Below are positions 34,801-43,925 of a stretch of 64,000 nucleotides of DNA, piece by piece. The notes under the pieces were generated by a model that did not search any database, had not been told where the DNA came from, and was given only the letters and a program-made list of their open reading frames with translations. Source of the DNA: Paenibacillus lutrae (GTDB lineage: Bacteria; Bacillota; Bacilli; Paenibacillales; NBRC-103111); NCBI RefSeq assembly GCF_009757775.1, contig NZ_RHLK01000003.1, positions 373,059-437,058 on the forward strand. Reading direction: 5' to 3'. The translations under genes were made by a program, and so were the position numbers. Each line of letters opens with the position of its first letter. Position 1 is the first letter of the stretch.

Positions 34801-36218
34801 ATAGCCGCACGCGAAGGAAACAGCTCCGCAGGACTCGATTCAGGCGCGCGCAGGATACGGAGGCAGAAATGCTCCAAATCTGCAAAATCCACCAGTCCTT
34901 TGGCCGCTTTGGCCTGACGGTAGCGCTCTGAGAAATCGATAACCAGATCGACCAGAATATGAATGACCGGCGCCATTTGACGGGTTTCCGCCAGAAATTG
35001 CCCCGGGGGACGCCCGAACAGTTCTTCCCGGAGAGAAGTGATCCGTTCCTTGGCCCGGCTGCGCATATCTTTGACCTGCTCTTGCAGCATCGGATCGGCT
35101 TCTTCCTTTTTGCAGGCTTTGAGTTTACCGAACGATACGGCTTGAAAAGCACTGTACAGGATCTCCCAGGAATGATGATCGGCAATTTCCAACAGTCCGC
35201 TCACAACCGCTAAATCATCCTGCAGGGCGGCTTCATAAGGGTAGGGTCCGCCGGGCTGTCCGGTAAGTTCAATGGCCTGCTTCAGCAGTTCCGCGGTCCC
35301 CTGAAGTTCAAGCCGGACATCTGCGATCAGGCTGTCCAGCCAAAAATCTGCGGGCGCTCCCTGACCGGTATCTCCTTCGGTGCCTTCGGTGCCTTCGGTG
35401 TCTTCGGTGTCTTCGATGTCTTCAAGCCCAAGAGAGGGTTCATTGCGATCGGTCCCCTCACTCAGTACCGTAGAAGCAGCCGCCGCAGCTTCCTTATACG
35501 CTTCGGTCAAGGTATCGATCGCTGCTGCTCTTTGCGTCCGGTCTTCCGTGGCATTCCCTGCGGCTTGATGAGCAGCAGGCCCGGGACCGAACATCGCCGC
35601 CATCTCGCGCAGCCAATGCTCCGGCCATGGATGGCTCCGTGATTCATCGTACAGCTTCTGAATCAGCAGATGCAGAGGCACATCGCTCCGCTCTCCGCCG
35701 AATGTATCGACAAGCCGCCAGAAGGGGCTGTCTTCCACACTGTCCCCGTAGTACTGCTCCATCATCTCTTCCAGTTGGTCATGACGCATCAGCTCGGCTT
35801 CTGTCTCATTCGCAATGCGAAAGCCCGGGTCAAGCTGGATCAGGCTGTAGTGCCTGCGGATCACTTCCAGACAAAAAGAATGCAGGGTCGTCACGGAAGC
35901 CCGCCCCATAAGGGCAAGCTGACGTTTCAGATGCTGTGAATCGGGCCTCGCCGTCAGCTCCTTCTCCAGCGCCTCGCGAATGCGCTGCTTCATCTCGGCC
36001 GCAGCCGCTTTCGTGAACGTGGCAACGAGCAGGCGGTCCACATCCAGAGGAGCGGATTCGTCCGAGATGCGGCGAATAATCCTTTCCACCAGCACGGCTG
36101 TTTTACCAGAGCCCGCTGCTGCGGCTACGAGCATATTTTGTCCTTTCAAAGATATCGCGTCCCATTGTTCGTCCGTCCAGGTACTCCCGGCCGGCTTACT
36201 TATTGAATCAGCTCTCAT
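31839..36218 (-). CDS. addA: helicase-exonuclease AddAB subunit AddA
   Basis: A 1459-aa UvrD-type helicase and nuclease that, with AddB, processes double-strand breaks for RecA loading. Walker A AAAGSGKTA is near 33, the DEYQDTN motif near 490, helicase motifs MSIHKSKGLEFP and LYVALTRAREKLYL in the second half, and the nuclease motif GLVLLDYKTD near 1420. It is about 230 residues longer than Bacillus AddA (1232); the extra is in low-complexity inserts near 280-320 (Glu-Asp-Thr-Gly repeats), 630-660 and 1180-1300. The ATG overlaps the AddB stop as ATGA, with AGGGGG upstream, indicating translational coupling. Confidence 0.95.
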   Translation of the reverse strand: MRADSISKPAGSTWTDEQWDAISLKGQNMLVAAAAGSGKTAVLVERIIRRISDESAPLDVDRLLVATFTKAAAAEMKQRIREALEKELTARPDSQHLKRQLALMGRASVTTLHSFCLEVIRRHYSLIQLDPGFRIANETEAELMRHDQLEEMMEQYYGDSVEDSPFWRLVDTFGGERSDVPLHLLIQKLYDESRSHPWPEHWLREMAAMFGPGPAAHQAAGNATEDRTQRAAAIDTLTEAYKEAAAAASTVLSEGTDRNEPSLGLEDIEDTEDTEGTEGTEGDTGQGAPADFWLDSLIADVRLELQGTAELLKQAIELTGQPGGPYPYEAALQDDLAVVSGLLEIADHHSWEILYSAFQAVSFGKLKACKKEEADPMLQEQVKDMRSRAKERITSLREELFGRPPGQFLAETRQMAPVIHILVDLVIDFSERYRQAKAAKGLVDFADLEHFCLRILRAPESSPAELFPSRAAIEFREQFAEVLLDEYQDTNRVQEAIVELISEPAPGNRFMVGDVKQSIYRFRLAEPALFLEKYKTYRSEGGGPGRRIDLARNFRSRQEVVDAVNFIFRQIMNEGVGDIAYDARAELVNGASYPATGSQNLAVEMLLVDRSAASQPGGESDYTDGDEGAEDQGEAASGDETGMMLEGQELETAQMEARAIALKIRNMLEPETGEPFLVYDKRSGSMRAATYRDIVVLLRATQQWSPIFIEELRLLGIPAYADLNTGYFTATEVEVMLALLKVIDNPYQDVPLAAVLRSPIVGLTAEQLASLRITGKNIPYYEAVRSYAEGGSALSQPADSGLQDAAEWKPDPELRSKIRDFLERLGQWRSEARQGSLARLIWQIYGDTGYFDFVGAMPGGLQRQANLRALYDRARQYESTSLRGLFRFLRFIERMKETGGDLGTARALGEQEDVVRIMSIHKSKGLEFPVVFVAGLGKMFNQRDLLDPFLIHKELGFGPRFVDTELRIGYPTLPQLAIKRRMRIETLSEELRVLYVALTRAREKLYLLGTVRSLDKALLGWSRYLEHGSWALPDDEVARARSYMDWLGPVLMRHKDASLWRERAGLPERVPAALAADGSLWHFEVLAPDTLAAMGKADEAVTIQADRLEALKTLNRVPTFSSEWEVPLAKSLSWTYPYAQSTAYFSKTSVSELKRLAERTGGAGQDEKPSAQLMPSPGSGLILPTRLLKLATGEGAPSSIEKKPLSPGAGQLPSSSSANEVSSRVRAEMPLDFIAEQLLLTGSEDALIVDSMADSKQEATEAAADSTPAARSSLFRRPAFMEEKKLTSAERGTVFHAVMQHIPLGNVTTDTVMGTVQEMIAKEFITPAQGRVIDAEIITGFFASELGASLASSDRVWREVPFSLGLPAGTVYPHADAATRLETVLVQGVVDCLFETPDGLVLLDYKTDKVTGVGIPQLKERYKVQIGLYAQAVETIWQRKLAATYLFFFDGGHVVELER
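35374..35424. repeat. 9-bp tandem repeat inside addA
   Basis: About five and a half copies of a 9-bp unit (CCTTCGGTG and variants), in frame, coding on the minus strand for Glu-Asp-Thr and Glu-Gly-Thr steps. It lies in a poorly conserved linker of AddA, so length variation would be tolerated. Confidence 0.85.
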
Positions 36219-39200
36219 GCGTCCCGTTCCCCCTTCCCGCTTTCTTGCCTGTCCGGCTGCGTTTTTGACAGCTCGGCCCACACGCGCTCACGGCCCATTT
36301 TGATCATATGATTAGGCTCATTGCCTTCCAGCACCGGATCGAATTGACACACGGCCTTATACGAACAGTGCTGACAGGCTGATTTATTGCCGGTCCGGTA
36401 AGGCGTGATATCCACGCGTCCATCCGTAATTTCCGTGCCGATATCCCGGATTCTGCTGCGTACGAATCCGCGCAACGTATCCCACTGCTCCTCCGATGCG
36501 ACGGATGAAGATTTATAGAAGCCCCCGTCTTTGGACAATGCCGCCGGGACAAGCTGAGAGTGTCCGCTGGCATCCTGAAGTCCGCTATCCATCATTCGTA
36601 CAACGTCAGGATCGGCCATGAGCAGGCCTTTCATTTTATACCGTTTGCGCAGCTCTTTCTCGATATCCTGCACGTTCATTCCATTCGTAAACTGAAGCAG
36701 AGGATTGTGAACGTGGAAATACAACACGCCCGCAGGCGTAGCCGTCATCCCGAGCCACTCCGGTGCATGCGTAAGAATAACGTCCAGATACGTCAGCATC
36801 TGCAGAGACAAACCGTAATAGACGCTGGACAAATCCAGCGCTGTCGGGCTTGACTTGTAGTCGATAACCCTCAGGAGCAGGCCGCTGTCTCCCTGCGCCT
36901 GATCCACACGGTCGATCCGGCCGATAATTTCCATCGTGCAGCCATTATCGAGCTGGAAGCTCAACGATGGCAGCGTCCCCCCCGGTCCAAAGTCGATTTC
37001 GAGTCCTACAGGCGCGAACCGGCTGCGTTTGGCATGCTCACCGAGCATAATCGCCGCTTTACCGACGACTTGCTTGAGTTTATGAGAGATATAGCGGTAT
37101 CGTTTGGAGCTCAGCAGGATCTCGCCCTGCAGTCTTGGAGCAAGCCGGTCCACCACATCCGATGTCCGTCTGTAAGTCTCCGTACTAGACAATGATGCCC
37201 AGTCGACCTTATCCTCCTGAATACCCTTTACGAACAAATTCAATGCCCCGTGAAAAAGCTGTCCGATATCCGGCGCTTCAAGCCGGAAAACTCTGCGCTC
37301 CCTGAGCTTCAGGCCATGCGTCAGAAAATGCGAAAACGGACACGCTACATAACGTTCCATCCGGGACACGCTGGCACGGAGATGCCGGCCGTACAAGAGA
37401 CGGCTGGTCTCTCTGGGCAGCCGCTCTTCCCTGTTGGAATAAAGCAGGCCTTGGACGAGGCGGTGCATACTCCCGCGCCACTGCGGCTCGGAAACGAAAT
37501 AATTATACGTCCCCCACCAGATATCCCCTATGGCGGCTCCCCGCATCCACTGCTTAAGCTGCACGCCTAAATAGGACAGCGCTCTGGCCGGGCTCGCCAT
37601 ATAGGCAAGCTGCTCTGATGCGGACATCGCAGGGGATGGTTCGCCCATCCACTGCACTTCCTTGAGATGGGGCAGCAGGCCCTTGATCTGCCGGACCAGC
37701 TCCGATGGAAGCAAAGACTTCCCTTCCTCATCGGCGAGCGGATACGACAAAGACAGCTGCCGGCTGGGTACAGCCAAGGAAGAATAAATCAGGAAGGATT
37801 CATCCAGCAGCCGTCTTCGGTTGCCGTCCGCCATCGGCAGGCCGGTCTGCAGGAGCAGCTCCCGCTCCGATTCGGCCAGCACGCCGTCTTCTGCCTGAGA
37901 GGCAGGAATTACGCCATCACTTACGCCTAGAATAAAGGCATACCGGATTTTCATCGAACGAGTCCGGTCCATACTGCCGACGAGAACCTGATCAAGCGCC
38001 GGGGGTACAAGTCCGAGCTTGATGCTCTCCAGACCCGTCTCGAGCAGCTCGGCATAGAGCTCCGCCGAAATTTCTTCATCGCCCATCAGCTCGATAAGCT
38101 GGTCGAACAAGTCCATCAGGCTGCCCCATAACTGGCTGTGCTCACGCGCTTTCTCCGGTTTGCCGGCCTGCACGGCCTCCGCGTGCCAAGCTTCCAGCCT
38201 CTCCGGTGCATGCACATCCGTCAAAAGTTCATAAAGGGCCTCGGTTCTGGCTTGTACGGTTTTGGATTTGCGAAGGCGCTTCTGAAAACGCAAAAGCGGC
38301 TGCGCCACCCACTGCCTGGTTTGCTGAATCTCTTGCAGAAACTTCTCCTCGGCCGCATTTGCCGCTGTTTCTTCTTCTTCCAGAGATGCCCGGGACCGGT
38401 GGGTCCACGGTTTGCCGTCTGTCCACCTGCTCCCCTGGATCCCGTAGGACAGCACGTAGTTCTCGAGCCTGTCCATGGCGGCTCTCAGTTCCGTCAACGT
38501 CAGATCCGCCGCTGCCGGAGCTTCCATAGCCTCCGCTGCGGCCTGCTCTGCGGAATCAACCCCTTGAGGGGAGCTGCTCCCGTTCCCGGCCTGTGCAGCG
38601 CCGGAGGGAGCCCACGGCAGCAGCAGGTCGGTTTTGACGCACCGGAACACAGCGTCATATCCCCAGTTGTGCAGGACCACTTCCAGCGCTGAGCGGATGA
38701 ATTCGGCTAACGGATGATGGAGAACCGTTCTTTTCTGATCAAAGAAATGAGGAATGCCGTAATCCGTAAAGGTTGTTTCGAGCAGATCCTCGTAACTGCC
38801 CATATCACGCACCATCACAGCCATGTCACGCCAGCGGACACCCTGCTCACGCGCAAGCTTCGTCATTTCCCTGGCTACGCCCTCCGCTTCCGCCCGGCGG
38901 TTCACAGCCGCATACAAAGTGACCTGTTCACCCTCCGCAGATTTGTCCGCAGGCAAATAGGGCTTTGCATACCGTCCCATGCGCTGCTCGAAATTCTGCT
39001 CGAGATGCGCCAGCATCGGACTGGCCGCAAAGCGGGGCTTAATAGCCGGCTCTATGACAATCGTTTCAGCAGGCCCGCCGTCTATCTCATCCAGCAGCTC
39101 TTGAAGCTGCACCATCGTCCTCGCGGTCGGGTGGAACAAATCAAGCTCCTCCGGAATCTCTCCGGCATAATAAGGCCTGTTCAGGCAGAGCGACACGCTT

Positions 39201-39892
39201 ATTTCCCTGCTGGTCCGGAACAGCTCCCTGACTACCCGGAGCTCTTGGGGTGTAAAGCCATGAAAGCCGTCGATCCAAATACGCGCATCCTGCATATACC
39301 GGGATTGCCCCAGTTCTTCGGCCAGCTTCGCAAGCGTACCCTCTCCGTCCAAATAGCGGACCGATATTTCTTCTTCAAATGCCGAATAAATGACTTGAAG
39401 ATCACGCATTTTGTCACGAAGCAGCTGCTTGCGGCTGCCCAGAAACTCTTCGTAAGTCTCCACGTGGCGGCTAAGCCCGTCTCCTGTCACACAGTACCGT
39501 CTCCATTCGGCGAACAAATCGTTTAAACGGTCAACAAAACCGGTCTGTTCATAGACAGATTGATAAAAGCGGAGATCATCCTTACGCTTATGTAAAAGCT
39601 TGTGAAGGAGAAGTTTCTTGCCCACATCATCAATCGGCTGTCTCGCGGTTCCGCCTCTTTCCTGCATAATCCGCCATGCGAGGCGGCGGAAGCTGAGTAC
39701 TTGGGCACGGATCGTCCCGCCTACATCCGGATGGTCGACCAGCGCAAGCTCCGTCTGGAAAGTAGCCTGCTCGGGGACGATCAGAATGAGTGGAGGCCCA
39801 TCCGGCTGCTTCTTCAATTCTTGTATCATTTCGTCCATGCACAGCCGGCTTTTGCCGCTTCCTGCACGGCCTACAATAAATCGTACCTTCAA
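36215..39892 (-). CDS. addB: helicase-exonuclease AddAB subunit AddB
   Basis: A 1225-aa partner of AddA that recognises Chi-like sites and carries the second nuclease. A P-loop-like GRAGSGKS at residues 8-15, a degenerate helicase core, and the RecB-type nuclease motif LLRVIDYKSS near 1015 are present. The iron-sulfur cysteines that pin the nuclease are seen as one Cys in VACPFSHF near 850 and a cluster ACQHCSYKAVCQF near 1175. The start is TTG with AAGGAGC upstream. It is the first gene of the addB-addA-sbcD-sbcC operon. Confidence 0.95.
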   Translation of the reverse strand: MKVRFIVGRAGSGKSRLCMDEMIQELKKQPDGPPLILIVPEQATFQTELALVDHPDVGGTIRAQVLSFRRLAWRIMQERGGTARQPIDDVGKKLLLHKLLHKRKDDLRFYQSVYEQTGFVDRLNDLFAEWRRYCVTGDGLSRHVETYEEFLGSRKQLLRDKMRDLQVIYSAFEEEISVRYLDGEGTLAKLAEELGQSRYMQDARIWIDGFHGFTPQELRVVRELFRTSREISVSLCLNRPYYAGEIPEELDLFHPTARTMVQLQELLDEIDGGPAETIVIEPAIKPRFAASPMLAHLEQNFEQRMGRYAKPYLPADKSAEGEQVTLYAAVNRRAEAEGVAREMTKLAREQGVRWRDMAVMVRDMGSYEDLLETTFTDYGIPHFFDQKRTVLHHPLAEFIRSALEVVLHNWGYDAVFRCVKTDLLLPWAPSGAAQAGNGSSSPQGVDSAEQAAAEAMEAPAAADLTLTELRAAMDRLENYVLSYGIQGSRWTDGKPWTHRSRASLEEEETAANAAEEKFLQEIQQTRQWVAQPLLRFQKRLRKSKTVQARTEALYELLTDVHAPERLEAWHAEAVQAGKPEKAREHSQLWGSLMDLFDQLIELMGDEEISAELYAELLETGLESIKLGLVPPALDQVLVGSMDRTRSMKIRYAFILGVSDGVIPASQAEDGVLAESERELLLQTGLPMADGNRRRLLDESFLIYSSLAVPSRQLSLSYPLADEEGKSLLPSELVRQIKGLLPHLKEVQWMGEPSPAMSASEQLAYMASPARALSYLGVQLKQWMRGAAIGDIWWGTYNYFVSEPQWRGSMHRLVQGLLYSNREERLPRETSRLLYGRHLRASVSRMERYVACPFSHFLTHGLKLRERRVFRLEAPDIGQLFHGALNLFVKGIQEDKVDWASLSSTETYRRTSDVVDRLAPRLQGEILLSSKRYRYISHKLKQVVGKAAIMLGEHAKRSRFAPVGLEIDFGPGGTLPSLSFQLDNGCTMEIIGRIDRVDQAQGDSGLLLRVIDYKSSPTALDLSSVYYGLSLQMLTYLDVILTHAPEWLGMTATPAGVLYFHVHNPLLQFTNGMNVQDIEKELRKRYKMKGLLMADPDVVRMMDSGLQDASGHSQLVPAALSKDGGFYKSSSVASEEQWDTLRGFVRSRIRDIGTEITDGRVDITPYRTGNKSACQHCSYKAVCQFDPVLEGNEPNHMIKMGRERVWAELSKTQPDRQESGKGERDA

Positions 39893-40074
39893 GGCATTCC
39901 GCTCCTTTCGCGCTCTGTGTCCAACCTTCTATATGAATCATTCACCCTGTCAAATATGGGGAATCTATGTTCTCTATTGATCTATTGTATCATAATTTAC
40001 AGGGGAGGGGCCAAGACGGGCGTGTGGGACATTTTGCAATTCTGAAGCGGAGACCTTCTGCCGCAAGACACAAG

Positions 40075-40104
40075 AAAAAGCCGGCCAAGTGCTCCCGGCC
40101 GGCC
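40075..40104 (-). terminator. terminator after the acetyltransferase gene
   Basis: A 7-bp all-GC stem (40103-40097 with 40086-40080) followed by five U on the minus strand. It lies 71 bp beyond the stop. The remaining gap up to addB (40105-40174 and 39893-40074) shows no gene. Confidence 0.85.
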
Positions 40105-40174
40105 GAATCAAACGGATAACCCGGACCGCTCTCGTCCGCTGATTATCCCTATCCATTCTTCACTTTGTACAAGT

Positions 40175-40609
40175 TTATTCGCCGTCTTCCAAATCAGCCA
40201 AGTAGTGGCAGCGGAATCTTTCGGCGCCGGGGTAAGTTTCGCCCAGACTGCTGATCGTAAACCCGATATTGCGGTAAAAATCAACCGTTTCTTCGTCCGT
40301 CTCTACGATGATTTCGCGCGGTTTTTTCAGCTCAATCAGTTCTAGAACCAGTCCGCGTCCATAACCTGCTCCTCTGCACTCCGGATGTACCGCCAGATGA
40401 TGAATCGTCAGGGAAGAACCGCCGTCTACCGAAAAGCCGACCATCCCGATTAAATCCCCCTGGTCTTCGTAACCGTACAGCTGCCTCGCAGCATCATTCT
40501 CGTAGGTAAGTACAGCCTGCTCTATTCTCTGCGGATCAGGAAAAATAGCCGCCTCCAGCAGTTCGGCCACATCTTCTTCCCTAATGCGGGCCTTGATATC
40601 TATCAACAT
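40175..40609 (-). CDS. GNAT family N-acetyltransferase
   Basis: A 144-aa acetyltransferase of the GNAT fold. The acetyl-CoA-binding motif A is seen in LAVHPECRGAGYGRGLVLELI (R/Q-x-x-G-x-G/A as RGAGYG) near 80, and the VDFYRNIGF motif near 118. The substrate is unknown. The ATG at 40609 has AAGGAGG 9 bases upstream, while the ATG six bases earlier would be too close. It lies 78 bp after the AEC transporter gene in the same direction and may share its transcript. Confidence 0.85.
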   Translation of the reverse strand: MLIDIKARIREEDVAELLEAAIFPDPQRIEQAVLTYENDAARQLYGYEDQGDLIGMVGFSVDGGSSLTIHHLAVHPECRGAGYGRGLVLELIELKKPREIIVETDEETVDFYRNIGFTISSLGETYPGAERFRCHYLADLEDGE

Positions 40610-40687
40610 ATTCATAATCCTCCTTGTTCGTAGGCCACACCTAAGAATGGCATCCCCGTATTTTAAGCTCCCCATTCACGATTAAAC

Positions 40688-41608
40688 TTATAGAAATGGA
40701 AGCAGATAAATCACAAGTGTAACGGTAAACATACTCAGTACCGTAGACATAAACACCGCCTGCGAGGAGAAATCCGGCTCATTGTCGTATTCGACGGCAA
40801 GCAGCACGCTGCTAAGGGACGTAGGAACGGCGCAGGACAGTACCAAGGCTTGGGCCATAGGTCCTTCTAATCCAAGCAGCAGAACGATCAGCAGACCGAT
40901 GACCGGTCCCATAATCAGACGCAGGAAGTTGGACCAGAGCACATCGGAGAACATGAACTTCCACTTCATGCCTCCAAGCTGCACGCCCAGCGTAAGTAAC
41001 GCCGTCGCCATAAAACCATCCGCAATGTAATGAAGCGGGGTATTAATCGGCTGCGGAATCGGAACCTCGAAGTGTCTCAATACAAACGCAAGCGGGATCA
41101 TATAAATCGTAGGCAGAAAAGCGACTGTTCTCAGAATGTCTTTCCAGCTGCTCTTGTGGGCATTGACGTTGTAGACGCCCAGAGTATTGGGCAGCAGGTT
41201 CTGCATCATCATGATGATCATCTGAATGGACATGGTAAAAGCATCTCCGACAAACACCATCTGATTAAGGGGAATGGCGTAATTCGCACTGTTGTAGAAA
41301 ACAACACTGTTGCGCATAGCGCCCTTCATCCCGCCCTTGTATTGGCGGATCCGGATAAAAATCTCTGCCATCACGGAAATAGCCGTAAAGAACAGCAGGA
41401 AAAAAAACAGGACTTGTCCAAGTACCGCAACCGAAAGCTCTGACTCATATAATTTCACGAAGACAAGAGCCGGTGAAAATACGAAAAAATTCAACTTGGA
41501 TAAGGTTTTGATATCGAGCTTAAACGTCCTGTACATGGCCGCTCCAATAAGGATCATAATGGACAGCGGGACAATGTTATTCAGAAAAATATGTACGAAA
41601 TAAGTCAT
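40688..41608 (-). CDS. AEC family transporter (auxin efflux carrier-like)
   Basis: A 306-aa membrane transporter with about ten segments in two inverted halves. NNIVPLSIMILIGAAMYR, FYNSANYAIPLNQMVFG-like and the C-terminal SCAVPTSLSSVLLAVEY resemble the AEC family, which exports or imports small carboxylates such as malate in bacteria. The substrate is not readable. Full family length, no soluble domains. Confidence 0.85.
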   Translation of the reverse strand: MTYFVHIFLNNIVPLSIMILIGAAMYRTFKLDIKTLSKLNFFVFSPALVFVKLYESELSVAVLGQVLFFFLLFFTAISVMAEIFIRIRQYKGGMKGAMRNSVVFYNSANYAIPLNQMVFVGDAFTMSIQMIIMMMQNLLPNTLGVYNVNAHKSSWKDILRTVAFLPTIYMIPLAFVLRHFEVPIPQPINTPLHYIADGFMATALLTLGVQLGGMKWKFMFSDVLWSNFLRLIMGPVIGLLIVLLLGLEGPMAQALVLSCAVPTSLSSVLLAVEYDNEPDFSSQAVFMSTVLSMFTVTLVIYLLPFL

Positions 41609-41708
41609 AGCTCATCACTTTTCATCTAGGATTGGTCTGGATGCATGCACGCTTGCCTGCGTGAAACCATCCCCCATTGTATCACAGGATTCAAGCCTGC
41701 GGGTATGC

Positions 41709-41750
41709 AAAAAAAAGCCGGCACACAAGCTCCGCAGCTTGTGTACCGGC
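41709..41750 (-). terminator. terminator after the DinB-like gene
   Basis: A long stem of about 17 bp with one mismatch closes a four-base loop and is followed by eight U on the minus strand. It starts 15 bp beyond the DinB-like stop. Confidence 0.9.
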
Positions 41751-41764
41751 CTGATCTCGCTCGC

Positions 41765-42295
41765 TTAACGGTTGGCTTCACGGATTCTTTGAAGCTGCCT
41801 TACGTGAGCCGTTTCATGAATAGCGATAAAATGCGCCCATTGGGCCGCGTTCAGCTCAAAGCCGAGCGGATGCGGGAACAGCAGGTCGTTTGTGTTTCGC
41901 TCTGCCAGCTTGGGAATGAAAGCTTTCGTCTTGGCTCTGACCTCCTCCAGCTTCTGGAGGGCCTCCTCGTAGGAGAGTGTTCCGGTCGGCCGGGACGGTT
42001 CCGGGGCATCGATTTTCTTGCCGATTACCCCGTTGTTCTGTAGAATCTCCATCACATCGGTTACTTTGTCCTCCGGTGCCTCAGACGGCCCGGCCGGCTC
42101 CTTGCCAACGACTTGAGTCAGCTGATAGAGGATAATCCCTTCCAGTTTACTCAAATGCTCCACAACTTCAGTCACGGTCCAGCCGTCCGGTTGTTCTCTG
42201 AGCTGCTTCTCATCGGGACCGAACGAATGAAGCACATTCATCAGATCCTGCCGGACTTTATCCATAAAAGGGTTGATATCCTGAAATTTAACCAT
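41765..42295 (-). CDS. DinB/YfiT-like four-helix protein
   Basis: A 176-aa protein of the DinB/YfiT-like fold, a metal-binding four-helix bundle common in Bacillales and often linked to bacillithiol chemistry or stress. The His residues in EVVEHLSKLEG near 46 and HFIAIHETAHVRQL near 160 fit the family's three-His metal site. The ATG at 42295 has GGGAGGT upstream. It stands alone, upstream of a strong terminator. The catalytic role is unknown. Confidence 0.82.
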   Translation of the reverse strand: MVKFQDINPFMDKVRQDLMNVLHSFGPDEKQLREQPDGWTVTEVVEHLSKLEGIILYQLTQVVGKEPAGPSEAPEDKVTDVMEILQNNGVIGKKIDAPEPSRPTGTLSYEEALQKLEEVRAKTKAFIPKLAERNTNDLLFPHPLGFELNAAQWAHFIAIHETAHVRQLQRIREANR

Positions 42296-42384
42296 GCGTA
42301 TTACCTCCCGGGTTACTTGCAATTCTAAGTGTTCCGCTTCATTGTAACACGCGGGTGGAGCAAAATAAAAAACGGGACGGTCCT

Positions 42385-43749
42385 CTAACGGCTTCGCACC
42401 TCGAAAATGGCGAACTTCAAATAATTGCCCTCATCGACGCCAAGAAGCCTCGGATGGTCCTTGCCCGCCGCGCGGAACTCAACCAGCCGGAGAATTTTGC
42501 CGGCATCGACTGCCGCCGCGTGAATCGTCTCCAGGAACAGATCCGGCTGCATGTGATAGGAGCAAGAAGCCGTGACGAGGTAGCCTCCTTCATTAACCAG
42601 CTTCATCCCGTGCAGGTTAATGTCCTTATACCCGCGGCAGGCTCCTTCAACGGCGCTGCGCGTCTTGGCAAAGGCCGGCGGGTCCAGAATGACCACATCC
42701 CAGGTCCGGGCTTCGCCCACCGGCTTGGATGTGTCGACCTTGGCTCCTTGTCCGGCCTGTGCTCTTTGGCGCCGGTCTTCGACACCTCTTACCTGCTTGC
42801 GCAAGTATTCGAACGCATCCGCCACCACAAACTCGACGCGGTCTTCAAAGCCGTTCAGCTGCACATTCTTGCGCGCGCTTTCGACCGCATGCTCCGAGAT
42901 ATCAAGACAGGTCACTTTCTTCGCTCCGTATTTGCAAGCATTCAGCGTAAAGCTCCCGGTATGAGAGAAGCATTCCAGCACAGTAGCCCCGTCCCAGTAA
43001 GGGAACGTGACCACTTTGCCGTTGGCATTGACCGGAAGCTGCTGCAGTTTGCCTTCGTGCTCGATTTCGCGGACCGCGATCCCGCCGCTTCCTCCCCAGC
43101 CTGTCATTAGCGGGTCAATCGCCGCGCGGTTCTCCCGCTGATCGAAGAAATAACCCGTTTTCTGGCCCTGCTCGATATCGACCTCAATGTGCAGGCCATT
43201 TTCCAGGATACGGACATAACGCGGACAGTCTCCATACAGCGGGCCCTTCAATTGCTCCAGCCCTTCCAGTTCTCGGACCGTTACATCGCTGCGCTCATAG
43301 ATCCCTTGTGGGGCAAAAACCTCAACCAGCGCTTCCGTAATCGCTTCCCGGCATACATCCATACCCAGCGTTAAAATTTGAATAACAAGGATGTCTGCAA
43401 ACTTGTCCACCGTAAGCCCCGGCAGAAAATCCGCATCCCCATATACAAGCCGGTAAGAATCTGAATCTTGCAGAAAACGTTCCCGGTGACGCGCACAGCG
43501 TCTGAACCGTTCCAAGAAGAACTCTTTGGTCATCGCCTCAAGCGGCTGATAACTGACCACCCGTCCCGTTATTTGAGATTTCGGATTGTAATAGGCATAA
43601 GCAAGCACTTGTCCGGCATGGGTGCGTACTTCCACAACTTGCCCCGGGGCCGGCTCCCCCTCCACGCGCTCAATCTCACTTGCATAAATCCAGGGATGTC
43701 CCTGCTCCAGCCGTTTTTTTCTCTTTTTCTGCAACACAATCGCTGCCAT
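42385..43749 (-). CDS. class I SAM-dependent rRNA methyltransferase (RlmI/YwbD-like)
   Basis: A 454-aa methyltransferase of the RlmI family, which makes 5-methylcytosine in 23S rRNA. An N-terminal PUA domain (about 1-75, KKRKKRLEQGHPWIYASEI) precedes the middle domain (YFFDQRENRAAI near 200) and the SAM-binding Rossmann domain (VLECFSHTGSFTLNA near 255, DPPAFAKT near 355). Homologues are about 390-400 aa; the extra length comes from an insert near 215-240 (GWGGSGGIAVREIEHEGK) and another near 325-345. The ATG at 43749 has GGAAGGGG upstream. A TTTTTT tract follows the stop at 42385 but no clear hairpin. Confidence 0.88.
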   Translation of the reverse strand: MAAIVLQKKRKKRLEQGHPWIYASEIERVEGEPAPGQVVEVRTHAGQVLAYAYYNPKSQITGRVVSYQPLEAMTKEFFLERFRRCARHRERFLQDSDSYRLVYGDADFLPGLTVDKFADILVIQILTLGMDVCREAITEALVEVFAPQGIYERSDVTVRELEGLEQLKGPLYGDCPRYVRILENGLHIEVDIEQGQKTGYFFDQRENRAAIDPLMTGWGGSGGIAVREIEHEGKLQQLPVNANGKVVTFPYWDGATVLECFSHTGSFTLNACKYGAKKVTCLDISEHAVESARKNVQLNGFEDRVEFVVADAFEYLRKQVRGVEDRRQRAQAGQGAKVDTSKPVGEARTWDVVILDPPAFAKTRSAVEGACRGYKDINLHGMKLVNEGGYLVTASCSYHMQPDLFLETIHAAAVDAGKILRLVEFRAAGKDHPRLLGVDEGNYLKFAIFEVRSR

Positions 43750-43925
43750 GTAAATGCCCCTTCCTGTTGCCCGAATCCGCCGCTTGGCGGCGAAAATCAA
43801 GCTCTATCCGCACCTTATGGACAAGGACACTTGTCATGCCCTGTCCTGCGCGTACATATATATGCTTCAATGAATGAATCAGACAACCCGTAACCCCGGG
43901 AGAAAAATCAAAGGAGCTGGGCCTC

